A DNA stretch of 64,000 bases from Paenibacillus sp. R14(2021) (GCF_019431355.1 NZ_CP080269.1:248001-312000); one strand, 5' to 3'; counted from the stretch's first letter, positions 8,230-16,561 are shown. Notes: a model not told the origin generated them from the sequence alone. Numbers and translations are program-made.

Positions 8230-8404
8230 AATCGTGGCGATCGTGGCGACTGAGCATGACCGGGTTGGCGGCGGTGCTCCGATATTCGTGGAATCCGACA
8301 AGGACAAACGAGAAACGACAGCATTCCTCCTTGAGAAAATCTTAGATGCAAGCGCACATGATTTAAAGAACGGCAGCTTCATCTTGGTGGATCGCCGCCA
8401 GTAA
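8222..8404 (+). CDS. Small partner of the YIEGIA protein
   Basis: A 60-residue soluble protein (MAKIVAIVATEHD... ILVDRRQ) that overlaps the YIEGIA gene by 8 nt. Proteins of this type are annotated as capping complex subunits for YIEGIA (recalled family name, not checked here). A central GGGAPIFVESD segment and alternating strand-helix pattern suggest a small alpha/beta fold. GGAGGG at 8210-8215 provides the SD. Role in sporulation is an inference from the partner. Confidence 0.75.
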   Translation: MAKIVAIVATEHDRVGGGAPIFVESDKDKRETTAFLLEKILDASAHDLKNGSFILVDRRQ

Positions 8405-8493
8405 TGAAATGTTAGCCAATCCCGTAGTTTTTTGCTATGATGGTAGGCGTGAGTGTGGAGTATGCCCTTTCATGACTCCGCTGCAATCTTACT

Positions 8494-8537
8494 GGGATTA
8501 CATGAATCCCGCCAATTTAAACGGGTCTAGCCCGTTT
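8494..8537 (+). promoter_or_regulatory. Two hairpins in the der leader
   Basis: GGGATT/AATCCC (8494-8510) and AAACGGG/CCCGTTT (8519-8537) are perfect short hairpins; CTTTATT follows the second. A TGCTATGAT extended -10 lies upstream at 8433-8441. The second hairpin resembles a weak terminator or attenuator placed 8 nt before the der SD. Confidence 0.45.
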
Positions 8538-8557
8538 CTTTATTGAGGAGTGAAACT

Positions 8558-9880
8558 ATGTCTAAACCCATTATCGCCATCGTTGGGCGGCCTAACGTGG
8601 GTAAGTCTACAATATTCAACCGGGTGATCGGTGACCGGCTGGCCATTGTAGAAGACAAGCCTGGTGTTACCCGTGACCGATTGTACGGTTCGGGCGAATG
8701 GAATGGTCGTGCTTTCAGTATTGTGGATACTGGAGGTATCGAGATTGACGGAGAAGATGAGATCATGAAGTCCGTCCGTATGCAGGCGGAACTGGCGATT
8801 GAAGAAGCCGACGTCATCATTTTCATGGTCGATGCCAAAGCCGGGCTGACCCATGCGGATGACGAAGTGGCCCAAATGCTGCTTCGTTCGCGTAAGCCGA
8901 TTGTCGTCGCAGTAAATAAAGTCGATAATTTGAACCGTAGAGACGATATCTACGAATTCTATAACCTTGGTTTCGGCGATCCTATCGCGATTTCCGGCTC
9001 GCACGGCATGGGAATCGGCGATCTTCTGGATGCAGCCGTAGAGAAGCTTCCCGAGATAGAAGAAGAACACTACGACGATGATGTCATTCGCGTTGCGCTT
9101 ATCGGACGCCCGAACGTAGGCAAGTCCTCGCTCGTGAATGCATTACTCGGTGAAGAGCGCGTTATTGTGAGCGACGTTGCGGGCACTACCCGTGATGCGA
9201 TCGATACACCGTTCGAACGAGACGGCCAGAAGTACGTCCTGATCGATACGGCAGGTATGCGCAAGCGCGGCAAGGTGTACGAAACGACGGAGAAATACAG
9301 CGTCATGCGCGCATTGAAAGCGATCGAACGCGCTGATGTCGTCCTCGTGCTGATTAATGGGGAAGAGGGCATCATCGAGCAGGACAAGCATATTGCCGGT
9401 TACGCGCATGAAGCGGGCAAAGCCGCGGTCTTCGTCGTCAACAAATGGGATGTCGTCGAGAAGGACGATAAGACAATGCAGCATTTCGAACAGAAGATTC
9501 GGGATCACTTCCTGTTCATGACGTACGCGCCGATTATTTTCTTGTCCGCATTGACCAAATCCCGTCTGCATAAGCTTCTGCCCGTCGTATGCCATGTTTC
9601 GGAGCAGCATGCGCTGCGTATTCCGACGCATTTGCTCAACGATGTCGTATCGGATGCCATCGCATTCAATCCACCGCCGTCGGACAAAGGCAAGCGTCTG
9701 CGTATCAACTACGCCACTCAGGTGGCCGTGAAGCCGCCGACGATCGTGCTGTTTGCTAATGATCCGGATATGATGCACTTCTCATATGAACGGTATTTGG
9801 AGAACAAGATCCGCGCAGCCTTCCACTTCGAGGGAACACCGGTTCGCATCTTCTCCCGGAAGAAATCGGACGAAGAATAG
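8558..9880 (+). CDS. der: Ribosome biogenesis GTPase Der (EngA)
   Basis: Essential double GTPase needed for 50S subunit assembly. Each G domain has its own set of motifs: GRPNVGKST (10-18), DTGG and NKVD in the first; GRPNVGKSS (about 180), DTAG and NKWD in the second. A C-terminal KH-like domain follows. Length of 440 residues is normal. Start ATG 8558 is set by TGAGGAG at 8544-8550. It is followed by plsY and gpsA; B. subtilis has der-gpsA. Confidence 0.97.
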   Translation: MSKPIIAIVGRPNVGKSTIFNRVIGDRLAIVEDKPGVTRDRLYGSGEWNGRAFSIVDTGGIEIDGEDEIMKSVRMQAELAIEEADVIIFMVDAKAGLTHADDEVAQMLLRSRKPIVVAVNKVDNLNRRDDIYEFYNLGFGDPIAISGSHGMGIGDLLDAAVEKLPEIEEEHYDDDVIRVALIGRPNVGKSSLVNALLGEERVIVSDVAGTTRDAIDTPFERDGQKYVLIDTAGMRKRGKVYETTEKYSVMRALKAIERADVVLVLINGEEGIIEQDKHIAGYAHEAGKAAVFVVNKWDVVEKDDKTMQHFEQKIRDHFLFMTYAPIIFLSALTKSRLHKLLPVVCHVSEQHALRIPTHLLNDVVSDAIAFNPPPSDKGKRLRINYATQVAVKPPTIVLFANDPDMMHFSYERYLENKIRAAFHFEGTPVRIFSRKKSDEE

Positions 9881-9918
9881 TGTTGCCCAAGCAAGATAGA
9901 ACGGTTGGAGTTTCAGAC

Positions 9919-9950
9919 GAAGCTGGTGTTCCTATTGGGGCACCAGCTTC
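9919..9950 (+). terminator. Inverted repeat after der
   Basis: GAAGCTGGTG (9919-9928) and CACCAGCTTC (9941-9950) form a perfect 10-bp stem. Only CCCTATAG follows, so termination would be weak; it may be a processing or stability element between der and plsY. Confidence 0.5.
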
Positions 9951-10016
9951 CCTATAGTAACGGCCGATTAGGAGCCGCAATCATGCGGCGCACCAGGTCA
10001 AGTTGAAAGAGGCGAA

Positions 10017-10619
10017 ATGATCGTGTTTACCGTGCTTGCAGTACTCATCAGTTATTTATTAGGGTCGGTTTCATTTAGTATTTTAATTGCCAAATGGGTC
10101 AAAGGCATTGACATCCGCAATTTCGGAAGCGGTAATGCAGGCGCTACGAATACGCTACGCGTATTAGGCAAAGGACCTGGCATCACGGTATTCCTGCTTG
10201 ATATCGCCAAAGGCGTCGCGGCTGTATTCATCGGCCTCTATATGGCCGGGGGTGATTGGGGGCCGGTTCTTTGCGGCTTGGCTGCCATCGCTGGGCATAA
10301 CTGGCCGATATGGTTTGGCTTCAAAGGCGGCAAAGGCATTGCTACGACGGTTGGTGTCATGGCAACGCTCGCTATCATTCCGACACTGATTGCCGGATTG
10401 GTTGCCATCCTCTCGATCATCATTACAAGGTTCGTATCACTTGGTTCGCTTATTTTTGCGCTGCTGGTGCCGATTTTCATCTGGAATTTCGGAGATAAGC
10501 CGCAATCCTATGTTTGGGCCGGTATGGTGATTTGTTTGCTGGCGTTCGTGCGTCACCGTACGAACATCGTTAAGCTGCTTCAAGGGAAAGAGAACAAACT
10601 TGGTGCCAGAAAAGGGTAA
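10017..10619 (+). CDS. plsY: Acyl-phosphate:glycerol-3-phosphate acyltransferase PlsY
   Basis: Membrane enzyme that transfers an acyl chain from acyl phosphate to glycerol-3-phosphate, the first step of phospholipid synthesis. The 200-residue product has five hydrophobic helices and the family motifs [12 protein letters not shown] (about 39-50), [15 protein letters not shown] (about 92-106) and a late RHRTNI. Start ATG 10017 follows AAAGAGGCG. gpsA, which makes its substrate, begins 13 nt downstream, a functional pairing. Confidence 0.96.
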   Translation: MIVFTVLAVLISYLLGSVSFSILIAKWVKGIDIRNFGSGNAGATNTLRVLGKGPGITVFLLDIAKGVAAVFIGLYMAGGDWGPVLCGLAAIAGHNWPIWFGFKGGKGIATTVGVMATLAIIPTLIAGLVAILSIIITRFVSLGSLIFALLVPIFIWNFGDKPQSYVWAGMVICLLAFVRHRTNIVKLLQGKENKLGARKG

Positions 10620-10631
10620 GGAGGCGCGGAC

Positions 10632-11654
10632 ATGACGAAACGCAAAGCGGCTGTGCTCGTTGCTGGCAGCTGGGGGACGGCACTTGCTGCAGTGCTTGCC
10701 GACAATAATTACGAGGTCGCCTTATGGTCGCGCAACGGGTCACAAGTAGATGAGATCAATACGCATCATACGAACAGTCGCTTCCTGAATGAAGCGGTGC
10801 TTCCGGATGCGATCAAGGCCGTAACCGATATGAAGCAGGCGCTTAGCGGGGCGGAACTGGTGCTCTTCGCCGCGCCGTCCGCCGCCATGCGGGAAGTGGC
10901 GAAGCAGGCAGCGCCTTACATAGAACCGAATACGTGGGTCGTACATGCCACGAAGGGCTTTGAATCCGTCACCTTCAAACGAATGACGACTGTGCTGGCC
11001 GAAGAGTTAGGCATCAGTATAAATCGGCTAGTCGTCTTGTCTGGTCCAAGCCACGCGGAGGAAGTCGTCCGCAAGCTGCCGACGACCGTCGTAGTAGCAT
11101 CGTCCAGCATAGAAGCCGCCGAACAAGTGCAGGATGCGTTCATCACGAACTACTTTCGCGTCTACACGAATAAGGACGTGGTTGGCGTCGAGGTTGCCGG
11201 CGCGATTAAGAACATCATTGCGCTTGGCGCTGGGCTGACAGATGGGCTTGGATTCGGTGACAATGCCAAGGCAGCGCTGCTTACGCGCGGCTTGGCGGAA
11301 ATCAGCCGGCTTGGCGCAGCGATGGGCGCTAATCCGCTGACGTTCGCCGGCTTGGCCGGCGTCGGCGATTTGGTCGTCACCTGTACGAGCAAGCACAGCC
11401 GGAATTGGCGCGCCGGCGCTATGCTGGCGGAAGGGCTGTCTCTTGATGAAGTACTGGCCCGAATGGGCATGGTCGTGGAGGGCGTTCGCACGACGAGCGC
11501 CGCTCGCGAACTTTCCCGTCAATTCGGCGTGGAAATGCCCATTACCGAGCAGCTCTTCGAGGTGCTTTTCCAAAATAAACAGCCAAGAAGCGCGGTGGAA
11601 TCGCTGATGGGCAGAGGCCGCACGCACGAAACCGAAGAGATTGCGGGCATATAG
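10632..11654 (+). CDS. gpsA: NAD(P)-dependent glycerol-3-phosphate dehydrogenase
   Basis: Reduces dihydroxyacetone phosphate to sn-glycerol-3-phosphate for phospholipids. The 340-residue product keeps LSGPSHAEEV, GVEVAGAIKNIIALGAG with the catalytic lysine, GDNAKAALLTRGLAEI and NWRAG blocks. The Rossmann motif reads VAGSWG (residues 10-15) where the family has GAGSWG: the first glycine is Val, a single-base difference from Gly (GTT versus GGT). The rest of the protein looks intact, so I call it functional with a note. Confidence 0.94.
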   Translation: MTKRKAAVLVAGSWGTALAAVLADNNYEVALWSRNGSQVDEINTHHTNSRFLNEAVLPDAIKAVTDMKQALSGAELVLFAAPSAAMREVAKQAAPYIEPNTWVVHATKGFESVTFKRMTTVLAEELGISINRLVVLSGPSHAEEVVRKLPTTVVVASSSIEAAEQVQDAFITNYFRVYTNKDVVGVEVAGAIKNIIALGAGLTDGLGFGDNAKAALLTRGLAEISRLGAAMGANPLTFAGLAGVGDLVVTCTSKHSRNWRAGAMLAEGLSLDEVLARMGMVVEGVRTTSAARELSRQFGVEMPITEQLFEVLFQNKQPRSAVESLMGRGRTHETEEIAGI

Positions 11655-11719
11655 CCTGCACCATCATTGGCCCTCTTTCATAAGATGCTAGCAGCACCCT
11701 TTGGGGGCAGGCGAACACG

Positions 11720-11740
11720 AGTTTTTACCCGGTAAAAACT
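11720..11740 (+). promoter_or_regulatory. 21-bp palindrome upstream of the spoVIF-type gene
   Basis: AGTTTTTACC and GGTAAAAACT are perfect 10-nt half-sites around one C. It abuts the GGAGGAGGG SD (11742-11750). It could be a repressor operator or, with a very tight loop, an RNA hairpin. Confidence 0.5.
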
Positions 11741-11755
11741 TGGAGGAGGGAAAAA

Positions 11756-12037
11756 ATGAGCGGTAAGAAGGATCTGTCCAAGGATGTTCTGAGCGCTGTC
11801 AATAAAAAGACCGGCAAGATCGTGACCGAGAATGCGGTCAAGAAGCTTGCAAGCGGCGTGACTGCAGATACGATGCAGGATGAGGATGAGCTGCGCAAGC
11901 TGATCCAATCCGTATCGGCTATGGCGAAAGTACCGGTGTCGGAGAAAACGATCAACGACATCGTAGGCGCCGTCAAGAAGAGCGGCATGAATATGGGCAA
12001 CATGGAAATGCTGATGAAGCTGATGCTTAAGAAGTAA
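11756..12037 (+). CDS. SpoVIF-type sporulation protein
   Basis: A 93-residue, lysine-rich helical protein (MSGKKDLSKDVLSAVNKKTG...) resembling the stage VI sporulation protein F family linked to spore coat assembly. Features are a KTGKIVTENAVKKLASG block near 18-34, an acidic middle, and a methionine-rich end (SGMNMGNMEMLMKLMLKK). A strong GGAGGAGGG SD precedes it. It is monocistronic between gpsA and a terminator at 12044. Family assignment is from recalled sequence pattern. Confidence 0.7.
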   Translation: MSGKKDLSKDVLSAVNKKTGKIVTENAVKKLASGVTADTMQDEDELRKLIQSVSAMAKVPVSEKTINDIVGAVKKSGMNMGNMEMLMKLMLKK

Positions 12038-12043
12038 TAGCAG

Positions 12044-12106
12044 GACTTCCGCATGAAGCGAACGGCATTGCAGCAGCAAGCGCCTCGCTTTGCCGGAAGT
12101 CTTTTT
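12044..12106 (+). terminator. Terminator after the spoVIF-type gene
   Basis: GACTTCCG (12044-12051) pairs with CGGAAGTC (12094-12101) across a 42-nt loop that holds further G/C pairs; TTTTTCTTG follows. Confidence 0.65.
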
Positions 12107-12160
12107 CTTGTCACCCTTATATTCGAAGCGCTGTAAAAGTAGCCCTTTCATCCGACCTAA

Positions 12161-12169
12161 TGGTATAAT
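12161..12169 (+). promoter_or_regulatory. Extended -10 promoter for yphE
   Basis: TGGTATAAT at 12161-12169 is a full extended -10; no good -35 is visible. It lies 38 nt before the chosen yphE start. Confidence 0.55.
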
Positions 12170-12207
12170 AGAACGAATAATGGGTGTACAAGGTGGTAAT
12201 GATCAGA

Positions 12208-12387
12208 ATGGATCCGATGATGAAAATGTGGGTGTCTTTCGTAGGCATCGGTTTGATGGCGCTGGCAGCGGTCATGATAACGCTGGCGAGATTTAAGACG
12301 AAGGGCTTTCTGCGGATTGCTTTGTCGTCGACGGCGTTTTTGTTTCTGGTGGTCGGCGGTTTACTCGGACTTATCTCCATCACTTAA
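12208..12387 (+). CDS. yphE: YphE-like small membrane protein (DUF2768-type)
   Basis: A 59-residue protein with two hydrophobic helices (about 7-27 and 37-58) separated by a basic turn ARFKTKGFLR. The start is ATG 12208, 11 nt after the AAGGTGG SD at 12190-12196; ATG 12199 is too close to that SD. B. subtilis yphE lies at the equivalent spot downstream of gpsA. Function unknown. Confidence 0.7.
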   Translation: MDPMMKMWVSFVGIGLMALAAVMITLARFKTKGFLRIALSSTAFLFLVVGGLLGLISIT

Positions 12388-12436
12388 GCACAAGCAGCTT
12401 CATACACAATCAGTGGTGTAGAAAGGACGTTAATCG

Positions 12437-12733
12437 ATGCTGGAATTGAAAAGCCGTACAAGGAGCATTACCGTTGAAGCCGAAGAAGGTTTTACGCTGC
12501 TCGATGCAGCAATTAAGCACAATTTGGACTGGGCGTTCTCCTGCACGCGCGGAACTTGTGCCAGATGCCGCTGCCTGATTGAAGAAGGGGCGGAATTTCT
12601 GGAAGAGGTGACCGACGAGGAATGGGATCGTTTGGAACCGCAAGAGCTGGAAGAAGGGTACCGATTGGGCTGCCAAGCTGTCATCAAATCCGGTTCAGGC
12701 TCCATAAAAGCTGTCAACCGGCCGTATTTTTGA
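12437..12733 (+). CDS. [2Fe-2S] ferredoxin-like protein
   Basis: Plant/adrenodoxin-type ferredoxin fold of 98 residues. Cluster ligands are C36, C41 and C44 (CTRGTCARC) and C79 (RLGCQ), giving C-x4-C-x2-C-x34-C. The loop after the third ligand is strongly acidic (EEGAEFLEEVTDEEWD), as in electron carriers that dock to basic partners. AAAGGACG precedes ATG 12437. The stop overlaps the next start (TGATG), so the nucleotidyltransferase gene is coupled to it. Electron donor and acceptor are unknown. Confidence 0.88.
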   Translation: MLELKSRTRSITVEAEEGFTLLDAAIKHNLDWAFSCTRGTCARCRCLIEEGAEFLEEVTDEEWDRLEPQELEEGYRLGCQAVIKSGSGSIKAVNRPYF

Positions 12734-13329
12734 TGAGTGGACTGGAGTCCATGCGGGAACATGAGCAGCTCCTGCGCGCACTTGAAATCGTTGCAGGCGC
12801 GGCGGCTCCAACCGCCGCACCATGGCTGATCGGCGGCAGTACAGGGCTGCTGCTGCGGGGGATGGCGCTGCCAAGGCCTCCCCGAGACCTTGATCTTTAT
12901 GCGGATGACGCGGACGCAGCGTCGATTCATGACGCACTGCGGGCGTATGCCGTTGATGAGCAGCAGGTAAACGTGAGTCCGATTTATCGTTCGGTGCTCA
13001 GCCATTACGATATTCACGGTGTACAAGTTGAGCTTGTCGGCGGTTTCGTTGTCGCTTCAGGCAGCGACCGTTACGCCGTTGAGGTAAGGGAAATGCTGAA
13101 TCCTATGAGGCTTCAGCTGACAATAGGCGCACATCCCGTCGGTCTTGTACCGCTGGCACACGAGTTGTGGTTCAATGTGCTTCGGGCCAGATTTGACAGG
13201 GTTGAACTGATCGGCAGCTTCATGCGGGAGGACCTTGCAGCGCATAGGGCAGCGTTGCAGCTTATCGCGGCAAGGAATAATCTGTCCGAAGCGATTCGGA
13301 AACAAGTTGAACCGTTCATACAGATGTAA
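12733..13329 (+). CDS. Nucleotidyltransferase-fold protein of unknown substrate
   Basis: A 198-residue protein with the signature of the polymerase-beta-like nucleotidyltransferase superfamily: GGST at 34-37, the metal-binding pair D52/D54 in PRDLDLY, and a third carboxylate E100 in GVQVELVGG. It resembles minimal nucleotidyltransferases related to AbiEii or aminoglycoside enzymes, but I cannot name a substrate. The ATG overlaps the ferredoxin stop by one base. No HEPN or antitoxin partner is adjacent, so a toxin-antitoxin role is not favoured. Confidence 0.72.
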   Translation: MSGLESMREHEQLLRALEIVAGAAAPTAAPWLIGGSTGLLLRGMALPRPPRDLDLYADDADAASIHDALRAYAVDEQQVNVSPIYRSVLSHYDIHGVQVELVGGFVVASGSDRYAVEVREMLNPMRLQLTIGAHPVGLVPLAHELWFNVLRARFDRVELIGSFMREDLAAHRAALQLIAARNNLSEAIRKQVEPFIQM

Positions 13330-13360
13330 GTGATGAACGATGGAAGCGAGGGGATTTCGG

Positions 13361-13708
13361 GTGAATGTGGAAATCACGTTCCTTCCTTCCGGGCGCAGCG
13401 CAGTGGTTCGTGCCGGAACGACCGTCCTGGATGCCGCGAGGCGGGCTGGCGTGCCGATACGAACACGATGTGATGGTAAAGCAGCATGTCTCATGTGCAA
13501 GGTGACGATGCCTCACAGTTCCTCGGGGCTGTCTCCGCTAAATGACAATGAGCGCCGCAAGCTGGCGGGACTTGACCGTTCAGGGACAAGACTCGCTTGT
13601 CAAGCAAGAGTGTTTGGCCGCGCCGTCGTTGAGGTTCCGGAAGATCCGCTGCGTGCAGCTGTCAGAAGACAGATGATGCGCCAAGCGGAAGACGATGAAT
13701 TATGGTAG
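13361..13708 (+). CDS. Second [2Fe-2S] ferredoxin-like protein
   Basis: A 115-residue ferredoxin fold with ligands C37, C43, C46 (CDGKAACLMC) and C80 (RLACQ), so C-x5-C-x2-C-x33-C. GTG 13361 is chosen because GCGAGGGGAT lies about 5 nt upstream; ATG 13340 would add 7 residues. Unlike the acidic ferredoxin at 12437, this one is arginine-rich around the cluster and C-terminus (ERRKLAGLDRSGTR, AVRRQMMRQ). Two different ferredoxins flanking one enzyme gene is unusual. Partners unknown. Confidence 0.85.
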   Translation: MNVEITFLPSGRSAVVRAGTTVLDAARRAGVPIRTRCDGKAACLMCKVTMPHSSSGLSPLNDNERRKLAGLDRSGTRLACQARVFGRAVVEVPEDPLRAAVRRQMMRQAEDDELW

Positions 13709-13768
13709 GCTGGTCGTTCCGCTGACGCGGAACTGCTCGCCAATGCAACCTAGGAGGATAATCGTATC

Positions 13769-14500
13769 ATGAAAGGCTTTAGAAGCGCGGCGGCAGCCAT
13801 CGTACTCATAATGATGACTGCCCTGTTATCCGGCTGTTTGTATCCGAAGGATCAGCTGGGTCAATACCAGAAACCGCCGAAGGACGCGATACTAAACGTA
13901 CAAACGGTCGTCGATCAATTTCAGAAGGACACAGGCCTGCTTCCGATTCAGAACAGCGACGAGAAAACACCTGTTTACGAGAAATTCAAGGTGGACTTCG
14001 ATAAGCTGCAGCGAATGAATTATATATCTACGATTCCGGATACCGCCTACGAGAAAGGCGGCAGCTACTATTATCTCGTCATCAACGAAGAGAAGGACCC
14101 TACCGTCAAGCTGATGAATCTCGTTCTCTATCAGAAAATAAACGATTTGGAAGCTTCCGTGATGGCTTACGCTGATGCCAATGGCGGCAAGCTCCCTGCC
14201 GGGCAGAAGCTGTATCCGTCTTTCACGGCCATCGATTACGATGCACTCAATGTGAAGGAGCCCGTGCTGCACAGCATCTTCTCGGGCAGCTTGCTGTCCG
14301 CCATGATGGATCCCTCCGGCCATGTTTACATCGATTACGGAGCGGACATCATGCAGCAGCTATCCAAGCTGAATGAGGGCAAGAAGCCTGCGTCTGATAC
14401 GGATCTGCGCATGATCCTGGTCGATAATTCCGACTTTGTTCCCGTCAAATCCCCCCTATATAAGCTTGTAAATGGGGATCCGCAGGCTGTTTTAAACTAA
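13769..14500 (+). CDS. yphF: YphF-like lipoprotein
   Basis: A 243-residue predicted lipoprotein: basic start, hydrophobic core (residues 9-21), lipobox LLSGC with C23 as the lipidated cysteine, then a soluble outer domain with no known motif. Position directly upstream of spoIVA matches yphF of B. subtilis, a sporulation-period gene there. CTAGGAGGATAA precedes ATG 13769. It is closed by a strong terminator. Function unknown. Confidence 0.78.
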   Translation: MKGFRSAAAAIVLIMMTALLSGCLYPKDQLGQYQKPPKDAILNVQTVVDQFQKDTGLLPIQNSDEKTPVYEKFKVDFDKLQRMNYISTIPDTAYEKGGSYYYLVINEEKDPTVKLMNLVLYQKINDLEASVMAYADANGGKLPAGQKLYPSFTAIDYDALNVKEPVLHSIFSGSLLSAMMDPSGHVYIDYGADIMQQLSKLNEGKKPASDTDLRMILVDNSDFVPVKSPLYKLVNGDPQAVLN

Positions 14501-14524
14501 TGGATTCCAAGCAAAATAGTTAAG

Positions 14525-14554
14525 CTCTTGCCGCCGGGCGGCAGGAGTTTTTTT
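14525..14554 (+). terminator. Terminator after yphF
   Basis: CTCTTGCCG and CGGCAGGAG form a 9-bp stem (one G-T) closing a 5-nt loop, followed by seven T's. Confidence 0.9.
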
Positions 14555-14809
14555 GTTGTTCAGGCATAGGAGGTGCCGATCTTTCATATATCTCAATCTT
14601 GAAGGCCGGAGGCTCTGAGGCTCTTGGAAATCGAAAGATTTCATTGCTCCAGTCGTCATAAACTGGAGGAAACTGCAATAAGCTATTACTAGTCCAAAAT
14701 CATGTACGAGTTGCGTCGCGCAAGCGGCGAACCCTGACGACGAACAACGAGAGGAAGCAGTAACGGTACGTCCATGTACAGGCGAAATACGATTGGGAGG
14801 GGATATTCA
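14555..14809 (+). other. Non-coding leader upstream of spoIVA
   Basis: 255 nt with no convincing ORF. It holds a perfect GAAA-tetraloop hairpin GAAATC/GATTTC (14627-14642), a second perfect 7-bp hairpin CTCCAGT/ACTGGAG (14647-14668) and a G/C-rich stretch with GTCG/CGAC pairing at about 14715-14745. A mother-cell sigma-E promoter is expected here from B. subtilis, but I found no unambiguous match. Confidence 0.4.
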
Positions 14810-16288
14810 GTGGAGAAAGTTGACATTTTCAAGGACATTGCCGAACGAACCGGCGGGGATATTTACCTCGGTGTCGTTGGTGCGGTCCGCACAGGCAAAT
14901 CAACCTTCATCAAGCGGTTCATGGAGACGGTTGTGCTGCCCAACATCACGAATGACGCCGATCGGGTTAGAGCTATCGACGAGCTGCCGCAGAGCGCAGC
15001 AGGCAAAACGATTATGACGACCGAACCAAAATTTGTGCCGAATCAAGCCGTGCAGCTGCGAGTGGCCGAGGGACTTGACGTGAACATCAGGCTCGTCGAT
15101 TGTGTCGGGTACGCCGTTGTTGGCGCGAAAGGCTACGAAGACGAGAACGGCCCGCGCATGATCACAACACCTTGGTTCGAAGAGCCGATTCCGTTCCAGG
15201 AAGCTGCCGAGATCGGCACGCGTAAAGTCATTCAAGAGCATTCCACGCTGGGCGTCGTCGTGACGACGGACGGTACGATTGCCGAAATCCCCCGCAGCTC
15301 CTACGTAGAAGCCGAAGAACGCGTCGTGAACGAGCTGAAGGAAGTCGGCAAGCCGTTTGTCCTGATTGTCAACTCCACGCGTCCGAAGAGCGACGAGGCG
15401 CTTCAACTGCGCAGCGAGCTGCAAGCGAAATACGATATTCCGGTTATCACGCTCAGCGTCGCATCGATGGGCGAGGAAGAAGTAATGTCCGTTCTGCGCG
15501 AGGTGCTCTACGAGTTCCCTGTGCATGAAGTGAACGTGAATCTACCAAGCTGGGTCATGGTGCTGAACGACAATCACTGGCTGCGCAGCAACTACGAAAA
15601 TTCCGTGCGCGATACGGTTAAGGACATTCGCCGTCTGCGCGACGTCGACCGCGTTGTGTCGCAGTTCATGGAATACGAGTTCATTGCAAGGGCCGGTCTC
15701 AGCGGCATGAACATGGGGCAGGGCGTCGCGGAAATCGATCTGTATGCGCCTGACGAACTCTATGATCAAATCTTGATGGAAGTCGTCGGCGTTGAGATTC
15801 GCGGGAAAGACCATCTGCTCCAATTGATGCAGGACTTCGCCCATGCAAAACGGGAATATGATCGATTCGCGGAAGCGCTGGAGATGGTCAAGACGACCGG
15901 TTACGGAATCGCGGCTCCTTCGCTTGCAGAGATGGCGCTCGACGAGCCGGAGCTGATCCGTCAAGGCTCGAGGTTCGGCGTCCGACTGAAGGCGACAGCT
16001 CCTTCGATCCATATGATCCGCGTCGACGTGGAGTCCGAATTTGCGCCGATCATCGGCACGGAGAAGCAAAGCGAAGAGCTCGTCCGCTATCTCATGCAGG
16101 ATTTCGAGAACGATCCCATCAAGATCTGGGAATCGGACATTTTCGGACGCTCGCTCCATTCCATCGTGAGGGAAGGCATACAAGGCAAAATCGCCATGAT
16201 GCCGGATAATGCGCGCTACAAGCTGCAGGAAACACTTGGAAGAATCATCAACGAAGGCTCCGGCGGCCTCATTGCCATAATCCTCTAA
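14810..16288 (+). CDS. spoIVA: Stage IV sporulation protein A, spore coat ATPase
   Basis: Mother-cell ATPase that polymerises on the forespore and forms the basement layer of the spore coat. At 492 residues it has exactly the B. subtilis length. Walker A is GAVRTGKST (24-32, K30), and the C-terminus INEGSGGLIAIIL, needed for localisation in B. subtilis, is conserved. GTG 14810 follows GGGAGGGG at 14795-14802. The near-invariant sequence makes this the safest sporulation marker of the window. Confidence 0.98.
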   Translation: MEKVDIFKDIAERTGGDIYLGVVGAVRTGKSTFIKRFMETVVLPNITNDADRVRAIDELPQSAAGKTIMTTEPKFVPNQAVQLRVAEGLDVNIRLVDCVGYAVVGAKGYEDENGPRMITTPWFEEPIPFQEAAEIGTRKVIQEHSTLGVVVTTDGTIAEIPRSSYVEAEERVVNELKEVGKPFVLIVNSTRPKSDEALQLRSELQAKYDIPVITLSVASMGEEEVMSVLREVLYEFPVHEVNVNLPSWVMVLNDNHWLRSNYENSVRDTVKDIRRLRDVDRVVSQFMEYEFIARAGLSGMNMGQGVAEIDLYAPDELYDQILMEVVGVEIRGKDHLLQLMQDFAHAKREYDRFAEALEMVKTTGYGIAAPSLAEMALDEPELIRQGSRFGVRLKATAPSIHMIRVDVESEFAPIIGTEKQSEELVRYLMQDFENDPIKIWESDIFGRSLHSIVREGIQGKIAMMPDNARYKLQETLGRIINEGSGGLIAIIL

Positions 16289-16295
16289 AGCAGGA

Positions 16296-16324
16296 AGAGA
16301 CACGTACACGGCGTGTCTCTTTTT
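16296..16324 (+). terminator. Terminator after spoIVA
   Basis: AGAGACACG (16296-16304) and CGTGTCTCT (16312-16320) form a perfect 9-bp stem, followed by TTTT. Confidence 0.9.
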
Positions 16325-16388
16325 GCGTCCATAATGCAATAATTCGCGTAAAAACAGCGATTCTACCGCGAAAAACGAGCTTAGCCTC

Positions 16389-16418
16389 TTGAAATCGCAT
16401 AGCCAACTGTATTACTAT
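16389..16418 (+). promoter_or_regulatory. Probable promoter of hbs
   Basis: TTGAAA (16389-16394), 18-nt spacer, TACTAT (16413-16418). It would give a leader of about 135 nt before hbs; B. subtilis hbs also has more than one promoter. Confidence 0.5.
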
Positions 16419-16561
16419 AAATCTGTTCTGGGTTCAGTATGCAGGAATTGCACATAACGGAATTTCTTTGCACTGATGCCTGCAGGTATAAATTCTCGGG
16501 TTTCGGTAAAACAGAATGATAATGATGTGCTTTTGAGCTGCCGTCAGGGGAGGTGAAAGAA

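Noticed and set aside
12733-13329. Toxin-antitoxin system based on the nucleotidyltransferase
   Set aside because: No antitoxin or HEPN partner adjoins it; the neighbours are ferredoxins and sporulation genes.
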